Positions 17,252 to 26,150 of a stretch of DNA of 64,000 nt are shown piece by piece. This DNA is from Butyrivibrio sp. XPD2006 (lineage in GTDB: Bacteria; Bacillota; Clostridia; Lachnospirales; Lachnospiraceae), in NCBI RefSeq assembly GCF_000420865.1, contig NZ_ATVT01000011.1:62001-126000 (forward strand), given 5' to 3'. The translations under genes and the position numbers were made by a program. The notes beneath the pieces are model-generated. The model saw only the letters and a list, made by a program, of their open reading frames with translations. It did not search any database and was not told the DNA's origin. Every line of letters starts with the position of its first letter. Position 1 is the first letter of the stretch.

Positions 17252-17300
17252 ATTGACATATGTCAGAATGAGTTGTATATTCAATCTGACATATGTCAAT
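17252..17300 (+). promoter_or_regulatory. Promoter with paired palindromic operators for the DUF134-clpS-clpA-aat operon
   Basis: TTGACA (17253-17258), a 17-base spacer and TATATT (17276-17281) form a near-consensus promoter. The perfect 12-bp palindrome TGACATATGTCA occurs twice, at 17254-17265 over the -35 and at 17287-17298 over the expected start site, 33 bases centre to centre. The two together form a 16-bp perfect inverted repeat (17252-17267 with 17285-17300). The layout is that of a repressor binding two sites around the promoter; the DUF134 protein encoded next is the natural candidate. Confidence 0.85.
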
Positions 17301-17321
17301 TTAGATTAATGGAGAATAATT

Positions 17322-18053
17322 ATGCCAAGAGCTACAAAGTGCAGAAAAATCTGGAATTTCCCGGACCATTACAGCTTTATCCCTGAGGATGCGGATACGC
17401 TGGAGCTGGAGACCATCGTGCTTTCTCTTGATGAGTACGAGACCATAAGGCTTCTTGACCATGAGGGTCTTAATCAGGAGGCGTGTGCAGTTAGAATGGG
17501 TGTTGCCAGAACTACAGTGACAGCCATGTACGAAAGCGCCAGGAAGAAGATGATCAGCGCTATTGTTGAAGGAAAGAGACTTCGCATAGCAGGTGGCAAC
17601 ATCGAAATTGACAGAGAAAGAAACAAATTACAAGTAAGTATGAAGAAAAAAGGAGACAAGATGATGAGAGTAGCGGTAACATATGATAAAGGAAATGTTT
17701 TCGGACATTTTGGAAGAACAGAAGAGTTTAAGGTTTATGACATAGAAGATGGCAAGGTTGTTAATTCCCAGATTCTTGGAACAAACGGAGAGGGATGCGG
17801 AGCTCTTGCAGGTATTCTCAACATTGCCAAGGTTGACACACTTATCTGCGGCGGAATCGGCGGAGGAGCACAGCGTGCACTTCAGGAAGCCGGAATCAGG
17901 CTTTTTGCAGGCGTAAGCGGAAGCACAGACGCTGCAGTTGACGCTCTTATTGCAGGAACTCTGGAAGCCAGCAGCGAAGCTAACTGTGACCACCACGATC
18001 ATGAGCACGGAGAGGGAGAGTCCTGCGGACACGGCGGATGCCATCATCACTAA
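17322..18053 (+). CDS. DUF134 DNA-binding domain fused to NifX/NafY-type domain, His-rich tail
   Basis: The 243-residue protein has two parts. Residues 1-105 are a DUF134 domain (MPRATKCRKI, the P-x-Y/F-SFIP pattern, DEYETIRLLDHEGLNQEACAVRMGVARTTV, a helix-turn-helix). Residues 114-220 are a dinitrogenase Fe-Mo cofactor-binding (NifX-like) domain: MRVAVTYDKGNVFGHFGRTEEF, then GCGALAGIL and LICGGIGGGAQRAL. The tail has CDHHDHEHGEGESCGHGG and CHHH, a likely metal-binding end. A full ribosome site (AAAAAAGGAG) inside the gene lies 6-9 bases before in-frame ATG codons at 17661 and 17664, exactly where the NifX domain begins, so a short second product is likely. The gene leads an operon with clpS, 34 bases on. 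Regulation by metal or Fe-S status is an inference. Confidence 0.88.
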   Translation: MPRATKCRKIWNFPDHYSFIPEDADTLELETIVLSLDEYETIRLLDHEGLNQEACAVRMGVARTTVTAMYESARKKMISAIVEGKRLRIAGGNIEIDRERNKLQVSMKKKGDKMMRVAVTYDKGNVFGHFGRTEEFKVYDIEDGKVVNSQILGTNGEGCGALAGILNIAKVDTLICGGIGGGAQRALQEAGIRLFAGVSGSTDAAVDALIAGTLEASSEANCDHHDHEHGEGESCGHGGCHHH

Positions 18054-18087
18054 CTGATACGCCTTAATACAGGAGGCAGGAAAAGAC

Positions 18088-18387
18088 ATGGCAACAGGAA
18101 GCCAGACTAAGGAAAAGACATTCAGCAGGATTAAGGAACCACGGCAGTACAACGTGATCATGCTAAACGACGATTTCACTACCATGGAGTTTGTCGTTTC
18201 TGTTCTTGTGGATATTTTTCACAAGGATCCCGTAAGTGCTGAGGCCATCATGCTTGGCGTTCACAAAAACGGTCAGGCGGTTGTGGGGAGATACCCCTAT
18301 GATATCGCCGTTACCAGAGTCAACAATGCTCTTTCAAGAGCCAAAAAAGAGGGATTCCCCTTTAGAATGACAGTGGAGGAGGCATAA
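18088..18387 (+). CDS. clpS: ClpS, ATP-dependent Clp protease adaptor
   Basis: The 99-residue protein matches ClpS: YNVIMLNDDFTTMEFVVSVL forms the N-degron binding pocket (the ND and M positions are kept), followed by HKDPVSAEAIMLGVHKNGQAVVGRYPYDIAVTRV. ClpS delivers proteins with N-terminal Leu, Phe, Tyr or Trp to ClpA. ATG follows GGAGGCAGG. It ends one base before clpA, so the two are co-translated. Confidence 0.96.
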   Translation: MATGSQTKEKTFSRIKEPRQYNVIMLNDDFTTMEFVVSVLVDIFHKDPVSAEAIMLGVHKNGQAVVGRYPYDIAVTRVNNALSRAKKEGFPFRMTVEEA

Positions 18388-18388
18388 T

Positions 18389-20617
18389 ATGGATCTTTCA
18401 AGAGAAGCTTCTGCAGTTTTCCAAAAAGCTGTTGCATTTGCAGGTGAGAATCACTATGAATTTGTGACTCCCGAAATAGTCCTTCTTATGATCCTTGACG
18501 ACGCCACCTTCGCAGAGGCTTTCAAAGAATGCGGCGGAGATCTGGGAATCCTGGAGAATAATCTCAGGAAATATATTAAGGAATATGTTGATAAATCCGA
18601 GAATGGCCAGCCTGAGCTTTCTGTCGGAACCAACTTTGTCATAAGCTTTGCCGGGCAGAGTGCTTACAGCAGCGGTTGCGACCAGATCCATGTAAGGCAC
18701 CTGGTCCATGCCATTTGGAACCTTGATAACAGCTACGCTGTCTATTACATGGAACAGCAGGATATCACTGAAGCCGATGTGCTCCAGGAGATGGCGATCA
18801 TAGAGTCAGAAAACGAGGCAATTTCCGAAGATATCGACGGAAGCATCAAATCCAAGGAGGACAAGGGCGGGATAAGTCTCTTTGCCCCGTGTCTTAATGA
18901 TACGTTAAAAGACGTCAACCCGCTTATCGGGCGTGAAAAAGAGCTTGAGCGCACGATACAGATCCTCTGCAGAAAAGATAAAAACAATCCTCTTCACATC
19001 GGAGAGACCGGCGTCGGTAAGACCGCGATAACCTACGGCCTTGTGGAGCGCCTCAAAGCCGGCGATGTTCCAGATGCTATTAAGGGCGCAAAGGTCTTTT
19101 CCCTGGACCTTGGTGGTATGCTGGCCGGAACCCAGTACAGGGGCGACTTTGAAAAGAGATTCAAGAAGGTCCTCTCAGAGATCGGAAAAGAGGAGAAGCC
19201 CATAATCTACATCGACGAGATCCATAATCTCTCCGGTGCTGGTGCGGTAGGAGAAGGCTCTTTTGACGCATCAAACATGCTAAAGCCCTATCTGACCGAT
19301 GGCCATATCAGGTTCATCGGGGCTACGACCTTCGAGGAATACAAGAAGTATTTTGAAAAGAACAAGTCTCTGGTGAGAAGGTTCCAGAATGTTGAAATCA
19401 AGGAACCCACTGAGGAAGAGACTGTGGCCATCTTAAACGGCCTCAAATCCAAATATGAGAAGTATCACGGCGTAAAATATGCGAAAGGCATCATGGAATA
19501 CGCCGTTAAGATGAGTGCCAAGTATATAAACGAGCGGTTTTTGCCGGATAAGGCCATTGACCTTATAGACGAAGCCGGCTCTTACAGGAAGCTCCATCCC
19601 CTTCAGCAAAAGACACAGACCGTGGGCAGGGACGTTATCAACGAGATCCTGACCGGTGTCTGCAGAGTGCCCATTGAAACAGTGGATACCGATGACGCTG
19701 CGGGACTTGAGACCCTTGAAGAGCGCATTAAGACTAAGATTTTCGGCCAGGACGAGGCTATAAGCCAGGTTGTTAATGCCGTGAAATTCTCAAAGGCAGG
19801 TCTTATCGAGGATGGCAAGCCTCTTGCGAGCCTTTTGTTTGTGGGACCTACGGGTGTCGGCAAGACTGAGATCGCAAGGACACTTTCGGATGAACTCGGA
19901 GTTAAGCTCATCCGTTTCGACATGAGTGAGTATGGCGAAAAACACGCAGTTGCCAAGCTTATCGGATCTCCTGCAGGATACGTGGGATACGAGGAAGGCG
20001 GAATTCTGACTGAAGCTATTCGCAAGAACCCTTCATGTGTACTGCTTCTTGATGAGATCGAGAAGGCCCATGCAGACATCTACAACGTGCTTTTGCAGGT
20101 GATGGACTACGCAACACTTACTGACAACCAGGGCAGAAAGGCCGATTTCAGGAATGTTATTATCATCATGACTTCCAACGCCGGCGCCAACAGGCTGGGA
20201 AAGAGCGGAATCGGATTTATCAGCACCAGCATGGACGAGAGCGTCCTCACCGAGGCGGTCAAGAACACCTTCCAGCCTGAGTTCAGAAACAGGCTCAATA
20301 AAGTTGTTGTCTTTAACAGCATGGATGATGACATGGCCACAAGAGTTGTTGATAAGAAGTTAAAAGAGCTCTCGGAGCAGCTTTCTGCCAAGAAGATTAC
20401 TCTGTCTGCCGACAGGAAGGCAAAAGATCTTTTGAAAGAAAGGGGCGTCAGTCAGGAATTTGGCGCACGAGAGATCGACAGGATAATCAGAAACGACGTG
20501 AAGCCTTTGTTTGTGGATGAGATTCTGTTCGGTAAGCTCAAAAATGGCGGAAAGATCAAGCTTTCAGCTAAAAACAGAGAGTTTACCATTGAATCTTCAA
20601 AAGTCGCAAGAAAGTGA
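18389..20617 (+). CDS. clpA: ClpA, AAA+ unfoldase of the ClpAP protease
   Basis: The 742-residue protein has an N-terminal double Clp-N repeat (1-150), a first AAA domain with Walker A GETGVGKT (about 205; the usual GEPGVGKT has Pro replaced by Thr) and Walker B IIYIDEIHN, and a second with GPTGVGKT (about 486), LLLDEIEKAH and the sensor PEFRNRL. There is no ClpB/ClpC coiled-coil insert, which with the adjacent clpS argues for ClpA. The GKSGIGF segment corresponds to the IGL/IGF loop that docks on ClpP. It unfolds ClpS-bound substrates and feeds ClpP, which is not encoded here. The stop is six bases before aat. Confidence 0.95.
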   Translation: MDLSREASAVFQKAVAFAGENHYEFVTPEIVLLMILDDATFAEAFKECGGDLGILENNLRKYIKEYVDKSENGQPELSVGTNFVISFAGQSAYSSGCDQIHVRHLVHAIWNLDNSYAVYYMEQQDITEADVLQEMAIIESENEAISEDIDGSIKSKEDKGGISLFAPCLNDTLKDVNPLIGREKELERTIQILCRKDKNNPLHIGETGVGKTAITYGLVERLKAGDVPDAIKGAKVFSLDLGGMLAGTQYRGDFEKRFKKVLSEIGKEEKPIIYIDEIHNLSGAGAVGEGSFDASNMLKPYLTDGHIRFIGATTFEEYKKYFEKNKSLVRRFQNVEIKEPTEEETVAILNGLKSKYEKYHGVKYAKGIMEYAVKMSAKYINERFLPDKAIDLIDEAGSYRKLHPLQQKTQTVGRDVINEILTGVCRVPIETVDTDDAAGLETLEERIKTKIFGQDEAISQVVNAVKFSKAGLIEDGKPLASLLFVGPTGVGKTEIARTLSDELGVKLIRFDMSEYGEKHAVAKLIGSPAGYVGYEEGGILTEAIRKNPSCVLLLDEIEKAHADIYNVLLQVMDYATLTDNQGRKADFRNVIIIMTSNAGANRLGKSGIGFISTSMDESVLTEAVKNTFQPEFRNRLNKVVVFNSMDDDMATRVVDKKLKELSEQLSAKKITLSADRKAKDLLKERGVSQEFGAREIDRIIRNDVKPLFVDEILFGKLKNGGKIKLSAKNREFTIESSKVARK

Positions 20618-20623
20618 TACATA

Positions 20624-21283
20624 ATGCCTGTTTACAAACTTGATGACAAAGAAATATCTTTTCCCAGACCCGAACTTGCCCGGGATGACGGACTTCTGGC
20701 CATAGGCGGAGATCTGTCTGTGGAGAGGCTTGTGCTGGCATATTCTCACGGGATCTTCCCCTGGTATGCAGAGGGCGAGCCGATCCTGTGGTGGTGCCCG
20801 AAAGAGCGCTACATTATCAGGCCGGAGAACATCCACATTTCCCATTCCATGAAGAAATTCATGAGAAAGCACGAGGTAAAGGTTGAGCTGAATTGGGATT
20901 TCTCCCACACCATGCACAAATGCAGGGAAAAGAGAGTTCACACCAAGGAAGGCACATGGATAACAACTGATATGGAAAAAGCCTATGCAGAGCTTGCTTC
21001 TCATGGGCTTGCGCTGAGTGTTGAGGCCTATATCGACGGTGAACTTGCCGGCGGACTCTACGGAGTGAACCTCGGCAGGTGTTTCTTTGGCGAGAGCATG
21101 TACTCGGACATGGAGAATGGCTCCAAGATTGCGCTGATTGGACTTGCGCAGATTTTGAATGAGAACGGATATCTCCTGATAGATTGCCAGTTTCACACGG
21201 ACCATCTTGAGAGTATGGGTGGAGAGAGCGTCAGTTACAGGGATTACATGGAACTGGTGAAAGAGGGAACTGGAACTAAATAA
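20624..21283 (+). CDS. aat: Leucyl/phenylalanyl-tRNA-protein transferase
   Basis: The 219-residue protein shows the family motifs in order: FPRPELARDDGLLAIGGDLS, GIFPWYAEGEPILWWCPKERY, TKEGTWITTDM, GLYGVNLGRCFFGESMYS and DCQFHTDHLESMGG. Aat adds Leu or Phe from aminoacyl-tRNA to proteins with N-terminal Lys or Arg, making them ClpS substrates. With clpS and clpA directly upstream the operon holds the recognition, tagging and unfolding steps of the N-degron pathway. The gene is convergent with yesN, and its terminator lies inside that gene. Confidence 0.95.
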   Translation: MPVYKLDDKEISFPRPELARDDGLLAIGGDLSVERLVLAYSHGIFPWYAEGEPILWWCPKERYIIRPENIHISHSMKKFMRKHEVKVELNWDFSHTMHKCREKRVHTKEGTWITTDMEKAYAELASHGLALSVEAYIDGELAGGLYGVNLGRCFFGESMYSDMENGSKIALIGLAQILNENGYLLIDCQFHTDHLESMGGESVSYRDYMELVKEGTGTK

Positions 21284-21293
21284 CATACATATG

Positions 21294-21347
21294 CCGGAAT
21301 CACTCCAGTTTTCTATATTCCTCCGGAGTCATTCCGGTTTCTTTTTT
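21294..21347 (+). terminator. Terminator of the clpS-clpA-aat operon, located inside the yesN coding end
   Basis: CCGGAATCACTCC pairs with GGAGTCATTCCGG (one mismatch) over an 18-base loop, followed by TTTCTTTTTTG on the plus strand. On the other strand these bases encode the last residues of the YesN HTH domain (GMTPEEYRKLE). Confidence 0.65.
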
Positions 21348-22856
21348 GAAAATTCGGAAAAAGTATTTTTCATTGTCATAGCCCACCTGCTTAGCAACCT
21401 GGTAGGGCTTTTTTGCTGTGGATTTGAGTATATACTTGGCTTTGGCGATTCGTACATCTGTCAGATAATTGCTGAAGGTCTCGCCGGTTCTTGTTTTGAA
21501 CAGATGGCTGATATAGCTTGGGTTCATGTAAAAGAGCCCTGCGATGAAGTCCAGATTAAGCGGATTATAGTATTTTTTGTCTATATAGTCTTTAATCTTC
21601 TCTATCACATCCTCATTGTCTTCTTTTTTCTGGGAAGAAATGGCATTTGGGATATTGGTAAAAAAGATTGTCATGAATTTCTTAAGCTCAGCAAAAGAGA
21701 AGATAGTCTCCATAATAGAGTTGGAGTTGCCTGAACCATTCTGCTTTATAGGCATGACATTCCTTAATATATCTTTTCCCTCTCCTATAAGATAGGTGCA
21801 GTATTCCTTGGCATCTCCAAGGGTTACACCTTCCATGGCACGGATCTCCTCGAATAGGTTGTATAGAAGATTTAAGACAGGCGCAGTTTCTCCGTTTTCT
21901 ACTCTGAAAAGGAACTCCTCCTCCATAGGCCAGTTCAGCCTCGATGTGGCGGGGCGGAAGGGACTGTAGAAATAGAAATTATTCTCTGTGTCAATAGTTA
22001 TTGAATTAAGAGCTTCTCCGGCCTCGAGATATGCGCTTCTAAGGTCATTGAGTGAAGTGTGTGCAGAACTTATACCGATAGAAAGAGCTCCCTGCAATTC
22101 CTCAACATACTGAATAAAGGATGAGGCAATCTTGTTCATGAAGGGCTTGCCGTCTCCGGGAAGCTCTTGTGATATGCGACAGATCAGCGTGTTCAGGCAA
22201 TTGTTGTTTGGCTGAGGTATCAGAATGCACATATCACTCATTTCGTTCTCAGTTATGAAATTATTTATAGTTGACTCTGGCAGTACCGATTCCGAAGTAA
22301 TGAGCATGAGATAATAGGATTCGTTAGATCTTAGAAAATTCATGACCCGTAAAGAATAAAAGGCCTTTGCATCTACCTGATAACCCATGATTATAGAAGA
22401 CATGGCATCAAGATCGTACTGAAGCTTGATATTCTCATGTTCCTCTGAGATTTTACTTATATAGTCAGTCTGAGCCTGCTCTTTTTCTATGGAGTCGATG
22501 GCCTCATTTACAGCACCGATAATTTCTTCTTTGGAAAAGGGCTTTAGGATGTACTTGCAGGCATTGGATTTGATGGCGCTCTGGGCATACTCGAAATCCT
22601 TATAACCGCTTATCACAATGATGGGGATGAGAGGCAGTCTTTTCCTGATCTCCATAAGGAACATGGTTCCGTCAAGCTCGGGCATGTTCATGTCGGTGAT
22701 GATTATGTCGGGATGAGCTTTTTCAATAAGATCGAGACCTTCAAGGCCGTTTTCGGCTTCTCCGACACAGGTTATCTTATCCCCAAGAGAGGAGAGCTTT
22801 TTAATTGTGCCCTTTCTGGTAAGTGGTTCATCGTCAACTACTATATAGCTATACAT
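21300..22856 (-). CDS. YesN-type response regulator (receiver + AraC HTH)
   Basis: The 518-residue protein has an N-terminal receiver (VVDDEPLTRKG; phospho-Asp about 55 in ITDMNMPELDG; Lys in ILKPFSKEE), a long middle region, and a C-terminal AraC/XylS double helix-turn-helix (IDKKYYNPLNLDFIAGLF...SHLFKTRTGETFSNYLT...VGYDNEKYFFRIFKKETGMTP). Such regulators activate carbohydrate uptake genes with a YesM kinase. Its start overlaps the yesM-like gene by 8 bases, so they are coupled. The diverging ABC transporter operon is the likely target. Confidence 0.93.
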   Translation of the reverse strand: MYSYIVVDDEPLTRKGTIKKLSSLGDKITCVGEAENGLEGLDLIEKAHPDIIITDMNMPELDGTMFLMEIRKRLPLIPIIVISGYKDFEYAQSAIKSNACKYILKPFSKEEIIGAVNEAIDSIEKEQAQTDYISKISEEHENIKLQYDLDAMSSIIMGYQVDAKAFYSLRVMNFLRSNESYYLMLITSESVLPESTINNFITENEMSDMCILIPQPNNNCLNTLICRISQELPGDGKPFMNKIASSFIQYVEELQGALSIGISSAHTSLNDLRSAYLEAGEALNSITIDTENNFYFYSPFRPATSRLNWPMEEEFLFRVENGETAPVLNLLYNLFEEIRAMEGVTLGDAKEYCTYLIGEGKDILRNVMPIKQNGSGNSNSIMETIFSFAELKKFMTIFFTNIPNAISSQKKEDNEDVIEKIKDYIDKKYYNPLNLDFIAGLFYMNPSYISHLFKTRTGETFSNYLTDVRIAKAKYILKSTAKKPYQVAKQVGYDNEKYFFRIFKKETGMTPEEYRKLE

Positions 22857-24600
22857 TTTGTTTCCTTTCCTGTTTGCGAGGTACTGTTATCAGCGCAGTT
22901 GTGCCTTCGTTCTCTACACTGTCTACATCCAATCCGTACATGGTTCCGTAGTAGAGCTGGATACGTGAATTGATGTTCTTTATGCCGATGCTTTCATAAA
23001 CTCTTTTTCCAAGTTCCTCAACAGCGGGCTTGGAATTAAGAAGGTTCTTCAGTTTCTCGAGCTGAGTTTCATTCATACCGACGCCGTCATCCGAGATACG
23101 AATGTATAGGTTTGATTCATCGGTATATGCTTCAATAAGTATCTTGCCCCTTATCTGACAGCGTTTAAAGCCATGGTTGATAGAATTCTCAATAACAGGC
23201 TGAAGGATGAGCTTTAGAACACGTTCGTTCAGCGTCTCTTCCGTAATCTGAATATCTACGGTAAAACGGTTGTCGTAGCGTATATTCTGTATGGATATGT
23301 AATTTCTTATGTGATTGATCTCATCTCTTAGCGGAACCAGTTCACTTTGAGTCTTGATGCTGTAGCGGAACATGTTGGCCAGAGCCATAGAGATGGTCTG
23401 GATAGGCTCAACTTCCTCAATTTCAGCGATACTGTTGATAGTCTCAAGAGTGTTAAAGAGGAAGTGCGCGTCAATCTGCGCTTCCAAAGCACGCATCTGA
23501 GCATCCATGGTGGCCAGTTTGTTCTGATAATCCTTACGGATATACTCATTAAGCGATTTAACAACTGCGTCGTATTCTCTGTACATCAGGCCTATCTCGT
23601 CATTGCGCTTGCTGTATCTGGGCATATTGGCAGGCTGCCTGAAGTGGGTGGCATGCATGTGATTGGTGAGCTTTCTGATTGGCTTGATAACGCCGTTTAA
23701 GAGCGGTATGTACACAAGCGCCAGAATAGCCATGATAAGCAGCGCTACAAGGTACATTTGCCGGGTTGCGCTGCTTACGCTGTCGGCGAAGTAATCATGA
23801 TTCATGGCTACATTCATGGTAAAATTGCCATTGAGTATGTCTTTTGATATAAAGAGCGGATCGTCTTCAAAAAGCTCTTTTGCGATGGGAGTTTCAGTGT
23901 TGGCGTAGTAGATACTGTCCGGGTTATCCGCGTCAGTCAGAGAAATGTAGATATCTGAAGGCAGCATATTTACCGAACTGAGATCAAATATTTCAGGAGA
24001 GCAGTCTATAAGTACGGTCCCCAGATAGTCATTGGTATATATATTATGAAGTGCTTTTGCGAAAAAGACTGATTCTCCTGCGCCAAGGAAGAAGTCTTTT
24101 TTGGATAGATCACTTATATAAAGACGGCCGTGAAGGTCCAGTGTTTCTTTGTACCAGTCATCCTCAGCCGGTTTGTACTTATAGTCAAAATCAATTCCGT
24201 TGCTCCAACCAAGGGTCTGATTGTTGGCAAGTATAACGAAAATACCGTTGATGTTGGGATTGGAAATAAGGAGTGTCTGACAGATGTATTTGATGTTCTG
24301 TCTGCTGGTATAAAGATCATAGTAAGACATGTCATAGTTCATATCTTTGTATTTCTGCAGTTCATCGATGATACTTCCGGAAGTTGTGCCGTTTGCCTGA
24401 AAGAGGTATGTGGCATTGGTAATTGCGCCAACCATGTTTTCAACCTGAGCTGTGGCGGAGTACATTGTGTTTTCAAGCATCTGATTGGCTTTCTCGGTAC
24501 TTACGAGGGTGTATCTGTACAAAAAGTACTGCATAGCGCCAAATAGCATAAGCAGAGAACATAGAAAATATATTAGAAAGAATCTCATCCGTAGTTTCAT
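22849..24600 (-). CDS. YesM-type sensor histidine kinase
   Basis: The frame is open to 24996, but the first sensible start is ATG 24600 (MKLRMRFFLIYFL) with TGGAG upstream; the extension would overlap the opposite lipoprotein gene. The 583-residue product has a membrane segment at 5-30, an extracellular dCache-like sensor of about 250 residues, a second membrane segment, a HAMP linker (PLLNGVIKPIRKLTNHM), the His_kinase box with AQIDAHFLFNTLETI holding the phospho-His, and an HATPase domain (NSINHGF, SDDGVGM, GIGIKNINSR-like). It senses an external signal, probably a sugar, and phosphorylates the coupled YesN regulator. Confidence 0.92.
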   Translation of the reverse strand: MKLRMRFFLIYFLCSLLMLFGAMQYFLYRYTLVSTEKANQMLENTMYSATAQVENMVGAITNATYLFQANGTTSGSIIDELQKYKDMNYDMSYYDLYTSRQNIKYICQTLLISNPNINGIFVILANNQTLGWSNGIDFDYKYKPAEDDWYKETLDLHGRLYISDLSKKDFFLGAGESVFFAKALHNIYTNDYLGTVLIDCSPEIFDLSSVNMLPSDIYISLTDADNPDSIYYANTETPIAKELFEDDPLFISKDILNGNFTMNVAMNHDYFADSVSSATRQMYLVALLIMAILALVYIPLLNGVIKPIRKLTNHMHATHFRQPANMPRYSKRNDEIGLMYREYDAVVKSLNEYIRKDYQNKLATMDAQMRALEAQIDAHFLFNTLETINSIAEIEEVEPIQTISMALANMFRYSIKTQSELVPLRDEINHIRNYISIQNIRYDNRFTVDIQITEETLNERVLKLILQPVIENSINHGFKRCQIRGKILIEAYTDESNLYIRISDDGVGMNETQLEKLKNLLNSKPAVEELGKRVYESIGIKNINSRIQLYYGTMYGLDVDSVENEGTTALITVPRKQERKQNV

Positions 24601-24715
24601 ATTTATACTCCATAATTGCAGTGAACTCAAAATCCAAAATAAGTATACTATAGGTCTGCGAATATGTACACTATCAAAATGATAATATGAAACTACAAAA
24701 GAACGGAGGTGTGAT

Positions 24716-26071
24716 ATGAAAAAGAAAATGATTTCACTGTTACTTGCCTGCAGCATGCTGGGAACACTTATCACCGGCTGTGGCAGCGCTGAACCTGCAA
24801 CTTCTGATGGCGGAGCAGCAACGCAGCAGACTACTGAAACTGCAAAGGCTGATACTCCGGATAATGCAAGTAGTGATGAGCAGATCACTCTGACAATGAT
24901 GTTTTCGGGTGTCGCTACTGAGGGGGATTTTGAGACAGAAGTTCTTCCTAAACTGGTAAAAGAGAAGTTCCCTAATATTGACCTTGAAGTCACCAAACTT
25001 CCGGATGATCAGTATTATACAGCTCTTAAGACAAAGCTTGCATCAGGTGAGTGTCCGGACATTATTCTGGTTCAGCCCAAATATGCAGGATCCAATTCTG
25101 TAATTGAACTTGCAAAGGCCGGATATCTTCTGGATGTTTCAGATCTTGAGTTCCTTGATAAGGCCGGCGATGCTGCCAAGGAAGCATTCAGTTATGACGG
25201 CAAGGTATACGGCGTAGCACAGGGCGTTTCAATCCTCGGAACTTACTACAATAAGAAGATGTTTGAGGACAACAATCTGACAGTTCCCAAGACATGGGAT
25301 GAGTTCCTCAACTGCTGTGAAGTTCTTAAAAATGCAGGCATTCAGCCAATCGTAATGGGAGATAAGGATGCCTATGTAATGCAGTTTGGTCTTTATCAGA
25401 TCGCAGCAAATGAGATCTATCCTCAGAACGGAAACTATGATGACCAGCTCCGCACAGGTGAGACACACTTCACTGATGAGGGAACATGGGACAAGGTTCT
25501 TTCAATGTATGGTGAACTCTATGAAAAAGGCTACGTTATTGATTCTTCACTTGGACTTGGTGCAGCACAGAGTATCCAGATGTTTGTTGACGGAGAGGCT
25601 GCCATGACCTTTGATGGCTCATTCAATGCTTCAGCTCTTTGCGCAGCAGGCGCTGTTGACTTCGAGAGAGGATATTTCCCTCTTCCGGCAGTAAATGGTG
25701 ATACATATGCTTCAATGGCTCCGGGCGGCGGACCAGCAGTATATTCAGGAACCAAGCATCCTGATGAAGTAAAAGCTATCCTCAACTACTGGTTTGACGG
25801 TGAGTCTCCTGTATACCAGGCATTTGCAAGCACAGGAAACGTCCTTATCACTTATGGATATGGCGCAGACCAGAACGACCCTATGTATGATGAGTTCATG
25901 AGTCTCTACAACCAGGGCAAAGCATGGTACTGGTGCAATCAGGCTTGGCCTGCTGGAACAGAGAACGAGATGGAAGCATTGTTCGGAAGCATGATCGGCG
26001 GACAGGGCACTACAGTTCCCGATATCACAAACGGAATGCAGAACAAGCTTGAGGAATTGCTCGATCAGTAA
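24716..26071 (+). CDS. Sugar ABC transporter substrate-binding lipoprotein
   Basis: ATG 24716 follows ACGGAGGTG. The 451-residue product has a lipoprotein signal (lipobox LITGC) and a Thr/Ala-rich linker, then a family-1 extracellular solute-binding fold: ITLTMMFSGV, LKTKLASGECPDIILVQP, VPKTWDEFLNCCEVLKNAGIQPIVMG and DGEAAMTFDGSFNASAL. This class binds oligosaccharides outside the membrane and hands them to a MalF/MalG-type permease pair, which follows. It diverges from the YesM/YesN genes. The substrate may be a rhamnose-containing oligosaccharide, judging by the GH106-like gene downstream. Confidence 0.93.
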   Translation: MKKKMISLLLACSMLGTLITGCGSAEPATSDGGAATQQTTETAKADTPDNASSDEQITLTMMFSGVATEGDFETEVLPKLVKEKFPNIDLEVTKLPDDQYYTALKTKLASGECPDIILVQPKYAGSNSVIELAKAGYLLDVSDLEFLDKAGDAAKEAFSYDGKVYGVAQGVSILGTYYNKKMFEDNNLTVPKTWDEFLNCCEVLKNAGIQPIVMGDKDAYVMQFGLYQIAANEIYPQNGNYDDQLRTGETHFTDEGTWDKVLSMYGELYEKGYVIDSSLGLGAAQSIQMFVDGEAAMTFDGSFNASALCAAGAVDFERGYFPLPAVNGDTYASMAPGGGPAVYSGTKHPDEVKAILNYWFDGESPVYQAFASTGNVLITYGYGADQNDPMYDEFMSLYNQGKAWYWCNQAWPAGTENEMEALFGSMIGGQGTTVPDITNGMQNKLEELLDQ

Positions 26072-26093
26072 TGAAATCTGATTAAAAATATTG

Positions 26094-26130
26094 AAAAGTG
26101 CCGTATATCTCCTTCTTACGGCACTTTTTT
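26094..26130 (+). terminator. Intra-operon terminator between the binding-protein and permease genes
   Basis: AAAAGTGCCGTA pairs perfectly with TACGGCACTTTT over an 11-base loop, and the T-run extends to six. Such hairpins commonly let the binding protein be made in excess over the permeases. Confidence 0.85.
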
Positions 26131-26150
26131 AAAAAGGAAAGAGGATAGTA

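Noticed and set aside
24601..24996. Upstream extension of the YesM-type kinase by 132 residues
   Set aside because: It overlaps the divergent binding-protein gene and lies before a normal start with membrane segment.
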